Assembly: GCA_033980235.1 (NCBI GenBank)
Contig: CM067065.1
Location: 8,821,328 to 8,885,327 of the forward strand
Reading direction: 5' to 3'
DNA from: Diadema setosum
Taxonomy: Eukaryota; Echinodermata; Echinoidea; Diadematoida; Diadematidae
DNA: 64,000 nucleotides
Shown here: one piece after another, positions 63,357 through 64,000 of the stretch
Numbering within the stretch: position 1 is the stretch's first letter
Layout of the letters: every line of letters starts with the position of its first letter
Position numbers and translations under genes: made by a program
The notes under the pieces: model-generated
Told to the model about the DNA's origin: nothing
The model's database searches: none
The model's input: the letters and a program-made list of their open reading frames with translations, nothing else

Positions 63357-63626
63357 TCGTGCCGCGAGTAAATCTTGCTTTACAGTGTCCTGATTCTGTA
63401 AGGGTCTACCAGTGATAATATATATGCTATATATGCTAATATATGTATATATCAGTAGTTTTCGTTTTGTCTTGTTTTGATTTGTTTTGATTTGTTTTGT
63501 ATTTGTATTGTGTCATAATTGTTGCTGTTTACTAGGGAGAAGCCTTGACAGGTCAGTGGCCTTTGCTTCTTCCTCCACACTCTGTATTGCATATGATTGA
63601 CATGTTGTCCTGTATTGTTCATTCTT
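62484..63626. other. CABIN1 intron 12, no gene recognised
   Basis: Contains a half-copy of the GGGATGGT family (62555-62790), a TACTGTAAAA-type relative (63183-63394) and an open stretch with no exon-like features. The CABIN1 frame (phase 2) is not continued by any convincing acceptor. Confidence 0.5.
63183..63394. mobile_element. TACTGTAAAA-type MITE relative with (CA)n
   Basis: CGCTGTAAAACCAGAAATTT on the left and CTTGCTTTACAGTG on the right. Its arms match 30743-30954 in opposite order (GGGAGCCAAGATTCG against GCGAATCTTGGCTC). A (CA)n tract of about 23 dinucleotides lies at 63308-63353. Confidence 0.6.
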
Positions 63627-64000
63627 TTTTTATGCCTCCGCCACGAAGTGGTGCCGGAGGCATTATGTTTTCGGGTTGTCCGTCCGTCCGTCCTTCCGTC
63701 CGTCCGTCCTTCCGTCCGTCCTTCCGTCCGTCCGTCCTTCCGTCCGTCCTTCCGTCCGTCCGTAATGAATTTTGTGGACAGGGTAACTATCAAAACCTTT
63801 TGAGGTATCCTAATGAAACTTGGCATGTATGTGTATTAGGGGGTGAAGTTGTGCCTATCAACTTTTGGGTGCACATGCTCAAGGTCAAAGGTCAAAAGGT
63901 CAAGGTCAAATACTTAAAATTTCACTATTTCCCCCATAGCTATGCAATGCCTGAAGATATTTTCTTGAAACTTAGTGTATACATGTATTACCCAATTAAG
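63627..64000 (+). mobile_element. 'ATGCCTCCGCC' tandem-repeat element, cut by right window edge
   Basis: Head hairpin at 63632-63663, long (CCGT/CCTT)n at 63679-63762, then the first units, nearly identical to 27279-27520 (GTATCCTAATGAAACTTGGC, GGTCAAAGGTCAAAAGGTCA). It is a young copy by similarity. Confidence 0.82.

Noticed and set aside
63535..63556. Candidate next CABIN1 exon (TTTACTAG acceptor, GACAG|GTCAGT donor)
   Set aside because: In the required phase 2 it reads a stop after three codons, and the peptide does not resemble CABIN1.

Overview
This is animal nuclear DNA: AT-rich, with spliced genes, long introns and very many transposon remnants. There are no bacterial-style operons, no rRNA or tRNA genes, and almost every open frame outside the named exons is chance or satellite. 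The repeat families (TTAA-flanked foldback MITEs, tandem-repeat elements with (CCGT)n microsatellites resembling the 'pearl'/Helentron-type elements described from bivalves) suggest a marine invertebrate. My impression is an echinoderm such as a sea urchin, but a bivalve or another deuterostome is not excluded.

Two real genes can be reconstructed exon by exon, and they are divergently arranged. On the minus strand, 5207-16435, is a complete SAP30BP (HCNGP family) gene. Its seven coding exons join in frame (1068 nt, 355 residues), covering the acidic N-terminus, the HCNGP core and the conserved SKTTVIS C-terminus. On the plus strand, from 22350 to beyond the right edge, is the 5' part of CABIN1, the TPR-protein subunit of the HIRA histone-H3.3 chaperone complex. 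Twelve phase-compatible exons (425 residues so far) run from 22350 to 60314. The last eight align clearly with CABIN1. The first four encode an unrecognised basic/acidic 161-residue stretch that is either an N-terminal extension or an upstream gene. The 5.9 kb between the genes is locally CpG-rich and probably holds both promoters.

Layout: 1-5.2 kb, repeats downstream of SAP30BP. 5.2-16.4 kb, SAP30BP, with a minisatellite in intron 5 that looks amplified from the 3' splice site of exon 6, plus hAT, TTAA and triplet-repeat insertions. 16.5-22.3 kb, divergent intergenic region with a 9-bp-TSD MITE and a tandem duplication. 22.3-32 kb, CABIN1 exons 1-7 with MITEs in each intron. 32-55.6 kb, one 23.7-kb CABIN1 intron. 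55.6-60.3 kb, exons 8-12. 60.4-64 kb, nested repeats in the next intron.

The most striking object is in the 23.7-kb intron: a 19.9-kb element (33313-53241) with about 250-bp terminal inverted repeats. Each TIR is followed inward by an array of 34-bp hairpin-forming satellite units. The element is bounded by a 4-bp target duplication (TACT) and sits inside a tandem-repeat element whose other copies show the empty site. It carries further insertions and a few degenerate, unrecognised coding fragments, but no transposase I can name.
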